The notes below the pieces were generated by a model that searched no databases, was not told the origin of the DNA, and saw nothing but the letters and a program-made list of their open reading frames with translations. Shown here piece by piece: positions 1 to 6,315 of a DNA stretch of 13,467 nucleotides. The stretch spans positions 1-13,467 of the forward strand of contig JASLAA010000021.1 of NCBI GenBank assembly GCA_030147325.1, given 5' to 3'. Both the position numbers and the translations under genes were made by a program. This DNA comes from Arthrobacter sp. (GTDB lineage Bacteria > Actinomycetota > Actinomycetes > Actinomycetales > Micrococcaceae). The first letter of the stretch is position 1; each line of letters begins with the position of its first letter.

Positions 1-222
1 CTTCTGGGTGGAGCGGTTCGTCAGCACCTGGATGGTGGTACTGACGGCTCCCGAGATGACGGCGAACACCAGGGCCGAGCGCAGGGTGTTCTCGAGGCCG
101 TCCTTGCTCTTCGGTGGTGCTTCACCGGTGATCTTCTCCCACAGGAAGTCGACGAGCTTCGTTCCCACGAAACCTGCGCCGACGCTCATTCCCACGCCGA
201 GCAGCTTGAACACGACATTCAT
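1..222 (-). CDS. DUF4235 family small membrane protein (partial, C-terminus off the left edge)
   Basis: The frame is open from an ATG at 222 to the window edge, giving 74 residues without a stop. The start is supported by a Shine-Dalgarno sequence (AAGGAG) a few bases upstream. The protein opens MNVVFKLLGVGMSVGAGFVG, a glycine-rich hydrophobic segment. A short charged stretch with WEKITGEAPP follows, then a second hydrophobic segment with ALVFAVISGAVST. This layout and wording match DUF4235, small two-helix actinobacterial membrane proteins usually around 80-100 residues. No function is established for the family, and nothing here assigns one. It is divergent from the thiamine-transporter operon and shares the 223-382 region with its promoter. 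Family assignment is from memory of the motif pattern. Confidence 0.8.
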   Translation of the reverse strand, partial: MNVVFKLLGVGMSVGAGFVGTKLVDFLWEKITGEAPPKSKDGLENTLRSALVFAVISGAVSTTIQVLTNRSTQK

Positions 223-271
223 GGTCTCTCCTTCTGTTCGATAGTCCTGCGCCTAGCCTAGCCGCGGCCGT

Positions 272-289
272 TACCGCTCCGCAGCGGTA
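272..289. repeat. Inverted repeat in the DUF4235/ykoE divergent region
   Basis: TACCGCT (272-278) and AGCGGTA (283-289) are perfect 7-base arms around a four-base CCGC spacer. The repeat lies about 50 bases upstream of the DUF4235 start and about 65 bases before the likely riboswitch transcription start. No T-run follows on either strand, so an operator or structured leader is as likely as a terminator. Confidence 0.5.
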
Positions 290-355
290 TGCGGGCTGCG
301 CGGACCGGATACCGCACCGGCGCCGAGCGGCCCGCGCCCGCCCCTCCGGCAGGTG

Positions 356-361
356 TAGGAT
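356..361 (+). promoter_or_regulatory. Possible -10 box for the TPP riboswitch/ykoEDC operon
   Basis: TAGGAT fits the TAnnnT pattern of actinobacterial -10 boxes. It would start transcription near 367-369, about 15 bases before the aptamer P1 helix. I see no convincing -35 hexamer at 16-18 bases (the region is cccgcgcccg), so the call rests on the -10 and its position. Confidence 0.35.
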
Positions 362-382
362 CGGTAGCGCTCAACCAACACA

Positions 383-488
383 CGACAGGGGAGCGCCGAT
401 CCGCAGCATGCTGCCGGAGCGGGCGCTGAGAGTGCGGACCGCCGCAGACCCTCGAACCTGATCCGGCTAGTACCGGCGAAGGGAGTCG
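383..488 (+). ncRNA. TPP riboswitch (THI element) controlling ykoEDC
   Basis: All core parts of the thiamine-pyrophosphate aptamer are visible. P1 is CGAC (383-386) pairing with GTCG (485-488). The GGGGAGCGCC strand pairs with GGCGCTGAGAG, carrying the conserved CUGAGA. P3 is formed by TGCGG and CCGCA. The diagnostic GACCCTCGAACCTGAT then appears, followed by CCGG-CTAGTA-CCGGCG and AAGGGAGTCG. TPP riboswitches repress thiamine synthesis and uptake genes when TPP is abundant. The element sits immediately upstream of a YkoE-type ECF transporter, exactly the expected target. The likely output is control of translation, through the hairpin at 535-553. Confidence 0.95.
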
Positions 489-534
489 AGTTCTCAGAGT
501 GTCCGGACGCTGCTTCCACCGCCCGGCACTATCC

Positions 535-553
535 CCTCCTGTACCTCAGGAGG
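535..553 (+). promoter_or_regulatory. Ribosome-binding-site sequestering hairpin (TPP expression platform)
   Basis: CCTCCT (535-540) is perfectly complementary to AGGAGG (548-553), with a seven-base loop. AGGAGG is a perfect Shine-Dalgarno seven bases before the ykoE ATG at 561, so this stem would hide the ribosome binding site. The overlapping TCCCCT (532-537) is complementary to AGGGGA (387-392) in the aptamer. That offers a plausible alternative pairing when TPP is absent. The pairings are seen in the sequence; the switching is inferred. Confidence 0.75.
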
Positions 554-560
554 AATCAGC

Positions 561-1169
561 ATGGCATCATCAACGGCCCTCACAGGCACCGCTCCGCGTA
601 CCAACCAGTGGCGCGTCGTCGACATCGTGGTGGCATCGGTCATCGCCGTCGCCGTCGGCGTCCTGTTCTTCGCCTGGTCGGCAGGCTACTCCGGGATCAG
701 CCTGCTCACGGCCGGCTTCCCGCCGCTCGCGGGCCTGTACTCCGGTGGTTGGCTCATCGCAGGCGTCCTCGGCGGACTCATCATCCGGAAGCCCGGCGCC
801 GCCCTGTACTGCGAAGTCCTCGCGGCAGCAGTCTCCGCCCTCATCGGCACCCAGTTCGGCATCCTGGTGCTCGTGTCCGGACTCGTCCAGGGACTCGGGG
901 CCGAACTCGTCTTCCTGCTGTTCCTCTACCGCAAGTGGAACCTGCCTGTAGCGCTGCTCGCAGGCCTCGGTGCCGGACTGGCCCTCGCCATCAGCGAGAA
1001 CATCATGTACAACGCTCTCTGGACCATCGAGTTCAAGCTCCTGTACACGCTGTTCGCCGCCCTCTCCGGCATCGTCATCGCCGGGCTGCTGTCCTGGTTG
1101 GCCATGCGCGGACTCGCCAGGACCGGCGTGCTGTCGTCCTTCGCCGCGGGCCGCACGGCGGACGTGTGA
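561..1169 (+). CDS. ykoE: ECF transporter S component for thiamine/HMP, YkoE family
   Basis: This 202-residue integral membrane protein has about six hydrophobic segments. It is the substrate-binding S component of an ECF-type vitamin importer. YkoE-like features include a short polar N-terminus (TNQWRVVDIVV), the segment GYSGISLLTAGFPPLAGLYSGG and the ENIMYNALWTIEF stretch near the C-terminus. B. subtilis YkoE belongs to the YkoFEDC system and binds thiamine; the family is also linked to the pyrimidine precursor HMP. The start at 561 is fixed by the perfect AGGAGG seven bases upstream. An upstream TPP riboswitch independently supports a thiamine-related substrate. Its stop overlaps the next start as GTGA. 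The exact ligand (thiamine, HMP or both) cannot be read from sequence. Confidence 0.93.
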   Translation: MASSTALTGTAPRTNQWRVVDIVVASVIAVAVGVLFFAWSAGYSGISLLTAGFPPLAGLYSGGWLIAGVLGGLIIRKPGAALYCEVLAAAVSALIGTQFGILVLVSGLVQGLGAELVFLLFLYRKWNLPVALLAGLGAGLALAISENIMYNALWTIEFKLLYTLFAALSGIVIAGLLSWLAMRGLARTGVLSSFAAGRTADV

Positions 1170-2656
1170 CACCAGCTGTCGCGTCGGCCCGGGGAGCGGT
1201 GCAGGTCACCGCCCGGGGATGGGGCTGGCGCCATGCCGGCCGGAAGGCCTTCGCGGCGCGCAACCTGGATCTCGACATCCGGCCCGGGGAGCGCGTGCTG
1301 CTCCTCGGGGCATCCGGGGCCGGCAAGTCCACCGTGCTCCACGCCCTGGCGGGCGTGCTCGGCAGCAATGACGAGGGGGAGCAGGAAGGCGAACTCCTCC
1401 TCGACGGTGAGCATCCCGCTTCCGTGCGGGGGCGGGCAGGGCTCGTCCTGCAGGACCCCGAGACACAGGTGGTCCTCGCCCGCGTGGGTGACGAGGTGGC
1501 CTTCGCCGCCGAGAACCTCAGCGTGCCACGCGACGAGATCTGGCGGCGCGTGGGACGTGCTCTCGACGACGTCGGCCTCGATCTCCCGCTGGATCATCCG
1601 ACCACCGCGCTGTCCGGCGGCCAGAAGCAGCGGCTCGCGCTGGCATCCGTCCTCGCGATGGAGCCCGGTCTGCTTCTCCTCGACGAACCCACCGCCAATC
1701 TCGACCCCGACGGCGTGCTCGAGGTCCGCGACGCCGTCGTCCGCGTCCTCGAGCGCACCGGGGCGACGCTCGTGGTCGTCGAGCACCGCGTGGCGGTGTG
1801 GGCCGACGTCGTCGACCGCGTGATCGTGCTCGACGCCGGGGGAGGAGTGCTCGCGGACGGTCCGCCCGCGGTGGTGCTCACCCGGGAGGAGACGCGCCTG
1901 GAGCTCGCCGCTGCCGGGGTATGGGTGCCCGGCGTGCACCCCCGGCCTGGCGGGTCCGTACCCGTCGGCCGGGGGGACGTGCTCCTGTCGGCGCACGAGC
2001 TGTCGGTGGCCCGGACGAAGCGGGGACCGGCGGTGGTGCAGGACCTCGAGCTCGAGGTCAGGGCCTCGCAGGCACTCAGCGTCACCGGGCCGAACGGATC
2101 CGGCAAGTCCACCGCAGCACTGACCCTGGGCGGGCTGCTCCGCCCGCGCGCGGGTCGTATCGAAGCGTCGGCCGGGCTCGCCGGTACCGCCGGGAGGGAT
2201 CCGCTCCGCTGGCGGTCACCCCAGCTGGTGCAGCGCATCGGGACGGTCTTCCAGGAGCCCGAGCATCAGTTCCTGACCGCGAGCGTCGAGGAGGAGCTCG
2301 AGTTCGGGCCTCGTCGGGTCGCCGCGGCAATCGATACGGCGCGTATCAGCGACGTGGCGGAGCGCCTCCGGCTCACGCACCTGCTGAAGGCCAACCCCTT
2401 CACGCTCTCGGGAGGGGAGAAGCGGCGCCTGTCGGTCGCGACGATGCTCGCGACCGCTCCGAGGATCCTCATCCTCGACGAACCGACCTTCGGCCAGGAC
2501 GCCCTCACCTGGGCCGAACTCGTCACCCTGCTGCGCGAGCTGATCGCTGACGGCGTGGCCGTGCTCTCGGTGACGCACGACGCCGAGTTCATCGCCGCCC
2601 TGGGCGGCAGCTCGCTGCACATCTCCGCGGGCGCGGGGAGGATGGTGTCCCGATGA
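1166..2656 (+). CDS. ykoD: ECF transporter duplicated ATPase, YkoD-type (EcfA-EcfA fusion)
   Basis: This protein of 496 residues contains two ABC ATPase domains in tandem and energises the thiamine/HMP importer from the cytoplasmic face. Domain 1 has Walker A GASGAGKS at residues 48-55, a Q-loop in LQDPETQ, signature LSGGQ at 149-153, Walker B ending D173-E174 and an H-loop in VVEHR. Domain 2 has Walker A GPNGSGKS at 308-315, Q-loop FQEPEHQ, signature LSGGE at 414-418, Walker B ending D438-E439 and H-loop VTHD. Both nucleotide sites look intact. The frame is open upstream to 608, but that stretch lies over ykoE. I chose GTG at 1166 because it overlaps the ykoE stop (GTGA) and begins just before the first domain. 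It overlaps ykoC by ATGA. Confidence 0.93.
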   Translation: MTPAVASARGAVQVTARGWGWRHAGRKAFAARNLDLDIRPGERVLLLGASGAGKSTVLHALAGVLGSNDEGEQEGELLLDGEHPASVRGRAGLVLQDPETQVVLARVGDEVAFAAENLSVPRDEIWRRVGRALDDVGLDLPLDHPTTALSGGQKQRLALASVLAMEPGLLLLDEPTANLDPDGVLEVRDAVVRVLERTGATLVVVEHRVAVWADVVDRVIVLDAGGGVLADGPPAVVLTREETRLELAAAGVWVPGVHPRPGGSVPVGRGDVLLSAHELSVARTKRGPAVVQDLELEVRASQALSVTGPNGSGKSTAALTLGGLLRPRAGRIEASAGLAGTAGRDPLRWRSPQLVQRIGTVFQEPEHQFLTASVEEELEFGPRRVAAAIDTARISDVAERLRLTHLLKANPFTLSGGEKRRLSVATMLATAPRILILDEPTFGQDALTWAELVTLLRELIADGVAVLSVTHDAEFIAALGGSSLHISAGAGRMVSR

Positions 2657-3450
2657 GCACGGACTACCTCACCCCGGTGCTGACCGGGAGGACCCTGGTG
2701 CGGGCGAATCCCGTCTCGAAGCTCTTCGCGGCCGTCGTGATCACCCTCGCGCTCCTCGTCAGCATCGACTGGGTGAGCGCGGCGGTGGCCCTCGCCTGCG
2801 AGCTCGCCCTCATGCCACTGCTGGGCATCAGCATCGTGGGCCTCTTCCGTCGGATCTGGCCGCTCCTGATCGCCGCGGGCATCGGCGCGTACGGGACCGC
2901 ACTCCTGGCCGAGAAGACGGGAGGCGTGCTGATCGACGTCGGGCCGTTCCTGTTCACGGAGGACTCCGTGGCGGCCGGGGTGGCGGTGGGGCTCAGGGGG
3001 CTGGCGCTCGCGCTCCCCGGCATCTTCATCCTCCTCACCACGGACCCCACCGATCTGGCCGACGCGCTCGCCCAGAAGCTGCACCTCCCGCACCGTTTCG
3101 TGCTGGGCGGGCTGGCCTCGCTGCGGCTCGTGGGCCTGCTCCTCGAGCAGTGGGAGACGCTCGGGCTCGCACGCCATGCCCGCGGCGTGGGCTCGGACGG
3201 ATCCCTCGTAGCGCGGACCCGGAACCTGCTGGGTCAGTCCTTCGGGCTGATCGTGCAGGCGATCCGGCGTGCCACCCGGCTCGCCACGGCGATGGAGGCG
3301 CGCGGCTTCGGCGGGGGAACGCGCACCTGGGCGCGGACGAGCACGTTCTCGGCGCTCGACGCCGGTGTCGCCGCCGTCGGGCTGCTCATCGCGGTGGGCG
3401 CGACGACGGCGGCCGTCCTGGCCGGGACCTGGAACTTCATCCTGTCCTGA
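2653..3450 (+). CDS. ykoC: ECF transporter transmembrane component EcfT, YkoC-type
   Basis: This 265-residue membrane protein is the coupling component between the S protein and the ATPase pair. Several hydrophobic helices fill residues about 22-130. A cytoplasmic region follows with the two Ala-Arg-Gly motifs typical of EcfT: ARG at 176-178 in LARHARGVG and ARG at 216-218 in TAMEARGFG. These form the coupling helices that dock into the ATPase grooves. A last hydrophobic segment lies near 235-258. The start overlaps the ykoD stop as ATGA, indicating coupled translation and a three-gene operon under the TPP riboswitch. No ykoF or thiamine biosynthesis gene follows; the next gene is convergent. 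Confidence 0.92.
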   Translation: MSTDYLTPVLTGRTLVRANPVSKLFAAVVITLALLVSIDWVSAAVALACELALMPLLGISIVGLFRRIWPLLIAAGIGAYGTALLAEKTGGVLIDVGPFLFTEDSVAAGVAVGLRGLALALPGIFILLTTDPTDLADALAQKLHLPHRFVLGGLASLRLVGLLLEQWETLGLARHARGVGSDGSLVARTRNLLGQSFGLIVQAIRRATRLATAMEARGFGGGTRTWARTSTFSALDAGVAAVGLLIAVGATTAAVLAGTWNFILS

Positions 3451-3502
3451 GCGAGGGCGACCGCCGTCATGTGTGCCGGAGGCTGTCGTGGCGTGCCTGA
3501 GG

Positions 3503-4240
3503 CTAGAGCACGTCCGAGAGGAACGATCTCAGCCGGGGCGTCCGGGGGTCGTCGAAGATCGCGGCCGGAGGGCCGGACTCGACGACGACGCCGCCGTCCA
3601 TGAACGTCACGGTGTCCGAGACGTTGCGCGAGAAGCCCATCTCGTGTGTGACGACCACCATCGTCATACCCGCTGTGGCGAGGTCCGCCATGAGGGCGAG
3701 GACCCCCTTGACGAGCTCCGGGTCGAGCGCGGACGTGGCCTCGTCGAAGAACATCACCTCGGGGTCCATGGCGAGTGCCCGCGCGATGGCGACACGCTGT
3801 TGCTGGCCACCCGAGAGATTACCCGGCCGGACGTCCGCCTTGTGCTTCAGGCCCACCAGGTCCAGCTGCGCGAGCGCTTTCTCCCTCGCCTCGTCCGCCG
3901 ACATCTTCCGGAGCTTGCGCAACGCCAGGGAGACGTTGTCGAGGACGGTCTTGTGCGGGAACAGGTTGAACTGCTGGAACACCATGCCGATACGCCTGCG
4001 GAGTTCGTCCGGGTTGTCCTTCAGCACGGACCGGCCGTCGAGGAGGATGTCTCCCTGGTCCGGTTCGATCAGCCGGTTGAGGACCCGCAGGAGGGTGGAC
4101 TTCCCGGAACCCGAGGGACCGATGACGGAGGCCGTGGTGCCCCGTTCCACGTGCAGGTCGATGCCACGCAGTACATGGTTGGAGCCGAAGGACAGGTGCA
4201 GGTTCCTGCCGGTCAGGGTTCCTGATTCGATGGCTTTCAT
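3503..4240 (-). CDS. Polar amino acid ABC transporter ATPase (GlnQ/TcyC-like), probably methionine/sulfur compound uptake
   Basis: This single-domain ABC ATPase of 245 residues is of the polar-amino-acid class. Walker A GPSGSGKS lies at 41-48, Q-loop FQQFNLFPH near 88-96, signature LSGGQQQR at 142-149, Walker B with D166-E167 and H-loop VTHE with H199. FQQFNLFPH and the DEATSALDPE run are hallmarks of GlnQ/HisP-type subunits. The frame extends upstream to an ATG at 4360, but I use ATG at 4240. It overlaps the permease stop as ATGA, and family homology starts there; the extra 40 residues are Arg-rich and lie inside the permease gene. It is the last gene of a receptor-permease-ATPase operon. 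Substrate is inferred from the upstream SAM riboswitch, not from this protein. Confidence 0.93.
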   Translation of the reverse strand: MKAIESGTLTGRNLHLSFGSNHVLRGIDLHVERGTTASVIGPSGSGKSTLLRVLNRLIEPDQGDILLDGRSVLKDNPDELRRRIGMVFQQFNLFPHKTVLDNVSLALRKLRKMSADEAREKALAQLDLVGLKHKADVRPGNLSGGQQQRVAIARALAMDPEVMFFDEATSALDPELVKGVLALMADLATAGMTMVVVTHEMGFSRNVSDTVTFMDGGVVVESGPPAAIFDDPRTPRLRSFLSDVL

Positions 4241-5001
4241 GCGGGGGCTCCTTCGCCGATCTTCGCGGCCACTTCGTCCGGCTCCGGCTTCTCCTTCTTG
4301 CCGACACGGAGCCGGTTGTCGATGTAGTTGACGAAGTGGGTCAGCGGAACGGTGAGGCACAGGTACAGGACGGCCGCTGCGATGAGCGGTGACAGGTTTC
4401 CGGTGTTGCCGGCGGCGTCGTTCCCGATCCTGAAGAGCTCCCGCTCGCTGGCGAGCAGGCCGAGGAAGTAGATGAGCGAGGACTCCTTGATCAGCGAGAT
4501 GAACTGGTTCACCAGGGCGGGCAGCACACGGCGCACGCCCTGGGGGACCACCACCAGTTGCATGGAGGAGCGGTAGCTGAAGCCCAGCGCGCGGGACGCC
4601 TCGAGCTGGCCCTTCTCGACGCTCTGGATGCCCGACCTGAAGATCTCGCCGATGTAGGCCGCCGCCATCAGGGACAGCGCGAGGATGCCCATCGGGAACG
4701 GACTCGTGCTTCCGGTGAGCTGTCGGTAGATGGGGCTGAGGCCGATACCGATGAGCAGGATGATCACCACGGCGGGCACGCCACGGAAGATGTCCGTGTA
4801 GATGCGCGCCGCCCAGCGGAGCAGCCGGTTGCGGGAGATCCCCATGATGGCCAGGAGCATGCCGAGGATCGTCCCGAGGATGCCGGAGGCCAGCGCGAGG
4901 ATCAGCGTGTTCCGCAATCCGACGGTCAGGAGCTCCGGCAGGACGGCGAACATCGCCTCCCAGTCGAAGAAGGTCTGCGCGAGCTGTTCGAAGGCGTTCA
5001 T
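4237..5001 (-). CDS. Polar amino acid ABC transporter permease (HisM/GlnP family)
   Basis: This 254-residue inner-membrane permease is of the His/Glu/Gln/Arg/opine type. An N-terminal amphipathic stretch leads into LPELLTVGLRNTLILALASGI, the usual first helix. IFRGVPAVVIILLIGIGL follows, with the conserved RG-P of this family. The EAA coupling loop is EASRALGFS at about 134-142, ending in PQGVRRVLPALVNQ. Four to five helices are predicted by eye. The C-terminal tail after LRVGKKEKPEPD is charged and cytoplasmic. The start at 5001 follows the receptor stop by 10 bases with only a weak Shine-Dalgarno, and the stop overlaps the ATPase start. A single permease in the operon suggests a homodimer. 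Confidence 0.92.
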   Translation of the reverse strand: MNAFEQLAQTFFDWEAMFAVLPELLTVGLRNTLILALASGILGTILGMLLAIMGISRNRLLRWAARIYTDIFRGVPAVVIILLIGIGLSPIYRQLTGSTSPFPMGILALSLMAAAYIGEIFRSGIQSVEKGQLEASRALGFSYRSSMQLVVVPQGVRRVLPALVNQFISLIKESSLIYFLGLLASERELFRIGNDAAGNTGNLSPLIAAAVLYLCLTVPLTHFVNYIDNRLRVGKKEKPEPDEVAAKIGEGAPA

Positions 5002-5011
5002 CCAGGGTCCG

Positions 5012-5926
5012 CTACTTTACGTCCACGGCTTTGCTGCCGGGCTTCCAGTCGGTGGGCGTCTCGCGGTCGGGGTACCACTCCTTCGTCAGCTCGGACCACG
5101 TGCCGTCCTCGATCACGGCATCGAGGCCCGCGTTGAGAGCATCGATGAGGGGCTGGTTCTCGCTGTTCACCGCGTAGGCGGTGAAGTTCTCGGTGTTGAT
5201 GATGGTCTCGGCGATCGTGGTGTCGTCGCCGTCCTTCACCTGGCCGGTCGCCTGCTGGGACGGAGCGACCCAGGCGTCCACCTGGCCGTTCTTCACGTTG
5301 GCGTACACGGTGTTGTAGTCCGCGAAGCGCACGGGCTCGAGGCCGAGGGTGTTGCTGACGTAGTCGTCCTGGACGGTGCCCTGCACCACGCCGATGCGTG
5401 TGCTGTCCGACAGCGAGTCGAAGCCGGTGACCGTCGAGCCGTTCTTCGTCACGACCGCCATGTAGCCGAAGTCGTAGCCGTTGGTGAACCCGACGTTCTC
5501 GCGGCGGGCGGCGGTGGTGGAGATCGAGGAGGATCCGACGTCGAACTGCTTGTTCTGCACCTGTGCCAGCAGGGCGGAGAAGTCGGTGGACGCGAACTCC
5601 ACCTCGAGGTCGAGCTTGTCGCCGATGGCGCGCAGCAGTTCGTTGTCGTACCCGGTGAAGACACCGTTCTCGATGAAGATGTTCGGCGGGGCATCCGAGA
5701 GGGTACCGACGCGCAGGGTTCCCTCGGTGACCAGACCGAGTTCCGATGTGTCGATCTCGCCGATCGACGTGGTGTCCTCGGTCGTGTACTGGTCGAGGGA
5801 CTGCTGGTCGCTGCCGGCCAGGGCGTCCGTCGTCTCGGTGGGCTCGCTGCTGGTGTCACCGCACGAGACCGTCAGTGCGAGGAGGGGGACGGCGAGTGCC
5901 GTGAGGACCTTGCGGGAGATGTTCAT
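5012..5926 (-). CDS. Amino acid ABC transporter substrate-binding lipoprotein (SBP_bac_3 family)
   Basis: This 304-residue secreted lipoprotein is the receptor of the importer. It has a charged N-terminus, a hydrophobic core at about 7-20 and a lipobox-like LTVSC with the lipidated cysteine at residue 22. The -3 residue is Thr rather than the usual Leu. A Ser/Thr/acidic linker at about 23-65 tethers the domain. The SBP_bac_3 fold starts at GTLRVGTLSDAPPNIF. It includes GYDNELLRAIGDKL and RRENVGFTNGYDFGYMAVV, the binding-lobe motif, and later QVDAWVAP. The start is supported by AAGGA upstream. The leader contains a SAM-type riboswitch, so methionine, a methionine derivative or cystine are the best ligand guesses. 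It is preceded by an untranslated leader of about 280 bases. Confidence 0.92.
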   Translation of the reverse strand: MNISRKVLTALAVPLLALTVSCGDTSSEPTETTDALAGSDQQSLDQYTTEDTTSIGEIDTSELGLVTEGTLRVGTLSDAPPNIFIENGVFTGYDNELLRAIGDKLDLEVEFASTDFSALLAQVQNKQFDVGSSSISTTAARRENVGFTNGYDFGYMAVVTKNGSTVTGFDSLSDSTRIGVVQGTVQDDYVSNTLGLEPVRFADYNTVYANVKNGQVDAWVAPSQQATGQVKDGDDTTIAETIINTENFTAYAVNSENQPLIDALNAGLDAVIEDGTWSELTKEWYPDRETPTDWKPGSKAVDVK

Positions 5927-6102
5927 GGTGTCCTTCGTGAATGCTGGCCCCGGATGGGGTGTGCTGGTGGTGCGCTGGGTGTGCCGTCGGGCGGCAGGGA
6001 GGAGAACCGTTGGCTACTGGGTGACACGCTCGCTGTTCTGGGCTGAGCGCGCGCGGGCTGACCGGCCAGTGGACCGGGGGCATTCCGCACGACGCCGTAC
6101 TT

Positions 6103-6129
6103 GCCGGCCGGGGAACTTGGCCCGGCGGC
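6103..6129 (-). promoter_or_regulatory. GC-rich hairpin immediately downstream of the SAM aptamer (possible expression platform)
   Basis: On the minus strand GCCGCCGGG (6129-6121) pairs with CCCGGCCGGC (6112-6103) around an eight-base loop, with one bulged G. It begins within three bases of the aptamer 3' end. No T-run follows (the next bases are AAGTACGG). It could therefore be an actinobacterial terminator lacking a U-tract, or an antiterminator partner. The receptor start is another 177 bases downstream, so direct hiding of the ribosome binding site by this stem is unlikely. Confidence 0.5.
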
Positions 6130-6131
6130 CG

Positions 6132-6209
6132 AATCTTCACCTGGAGCACCCCACTACGGGAGAGGGTTGCTGTCCAGCCGGCCAGGGCCGATGGCTGGAA
6201 CTCTTGATT
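6132..6209 (-). ncRNA. SAM riboswitch, SAM-IV or SAM-I/IV type, upstream of the amino acid ABC operon
   Basis: Read 5' to 3' on the minus strand, P1 is AATC (6209-6206) with GATT (6135-6132). The S-box-like AAGAG follows. P2 is CCAGCC (6198-6193) with GGCTGG (6179-6174), capped by GGCCCTGGCC. Next comes the core GCAACCC (6170-6164), a short hairpin, GGGGTGC (6152-6146), then CCAGG-TGAAG. The P2 loop CCTGG (6186-6182) is complementary to CCAGG (6144-6140), the expected pseudoknot. The order and core bases follow the actinobacterial SAM-IV pattern (AUGAG, GGCAACCCUCC, GGGGUGCCCCGGGUGA), with P1 and pseudoknot bases changed in a pairing-preserving way. SAM binding would lower expression of the importer. 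The SAM class is established knowledge; the subclass is uncertain. Confidence 0.85.
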
Positions 6210-6217
6210 ACAGAAAA

Positions 6218-6247
6218 ACGCTAGGGCAGCACGAAGCGCCCGGTCAA
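6218..6247 (-). promoter_or_regulatory. Promoter of the SAM riboswitch/ABC transporter operon
   Basis: On the minus strand, TTGACC (6247-6242) is a near-consensus -35. It is followed after 18 bases by TAGCGT (6223-6218), a TAnnnT -10. The predicted start lies near 6211, one or two bases before the aptamer P1 helix at 6209, which is exactly where a riboswitch leader should begin. That agreement raises confidence in both calls. Confidence 0.7.
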
Positions 6248-6262
6248 AACGAAACCGGGGCG
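6237..6262. repeat. Inverted repeat overlapping the -35 box of the riboswitch promoter
   Basis: CGCCCGGT (6237-6244) pairs with ACCGGGGCG (6254-6262) across a nine-base loop, with one bulged G. The left arm contains half of the -35 hexamer. No T-run follows on either strand, so it is a poor intrinsic terminator. It could be an operator or a structured end of the pabC transcript. Confidence 0.45.
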
Positions 6263-6280
6263 AGACGGTGTTTGACGTAG

Positions 6281-6306
6281 CAAAAGGCCCTTTGAGCGCT
6301 CTTTTG
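6281..6306 (-). terminator. Likely terminator after pabC
   Basis: Ten bases past the pabC stop on the minus strand, CAAAAG (6306-6301) pairs with CTTTTG (6286-6281). The stem extends by GC/GC with one bulged base. The 3' arm carries a short T-run (CCTTTTGC). It separates the pabC gene series from the promoter of the ABC transporter operon. The stem is AT-rich and modest, so the call is tentative. Confidence 0.45.
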
Positions 6307-6315
6307 TGGCGGAGA

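Noticed and set aside
608..1165. Upstream extension of the ykoD frame
   Set aside because: It overlaps ykoE completely and encodes an Arg/Pro/His-rich sequence. The GTG at 1166 overlaps the ykoE stop and immediately precedes the ATPase domain.
926..1996. Long minus-strand open frame (356 codons) opposite ykoE and ykoD
   Set aside because: It is antisense to two genes with clear ECF motifs. Its product is low-complexity and His/Glu/Gly-rich, as expected from GC-rich shadow frames.
3451..3502. Terminator between the convergent ECF and ABC operons
   Set aside because: CGTGC/GCACG (3492-3496 and 3508-3512) could form a weak stem reaching into the ABC ATPase gene, but there is no T-run and the loop is large. 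Nothing here is strong enough to call.
4241..4360. N-terminal extension of the amino acid ABC ATPase
   Set aside because: The added 40 residues are Arg-rich and lie within the permease gene. The ATG at 4240 gives the ATGA overlap and the normal family start.
4802..6046. Long plus-strand open frame (414 codons) opposite the permease and receptor genes
   Set aside because: It lies antisense to a receptor with lipobox and SBP fold and to a permease with an EAA loop, and has no recognisable domain.
6237..6262. The inverted repeat as an intrinsic terminator of the pabC series
   Set aside because: No T-run follows on either strand and it overlaps the next promoter. The hairpin at 6281-6306 is a better candidate.
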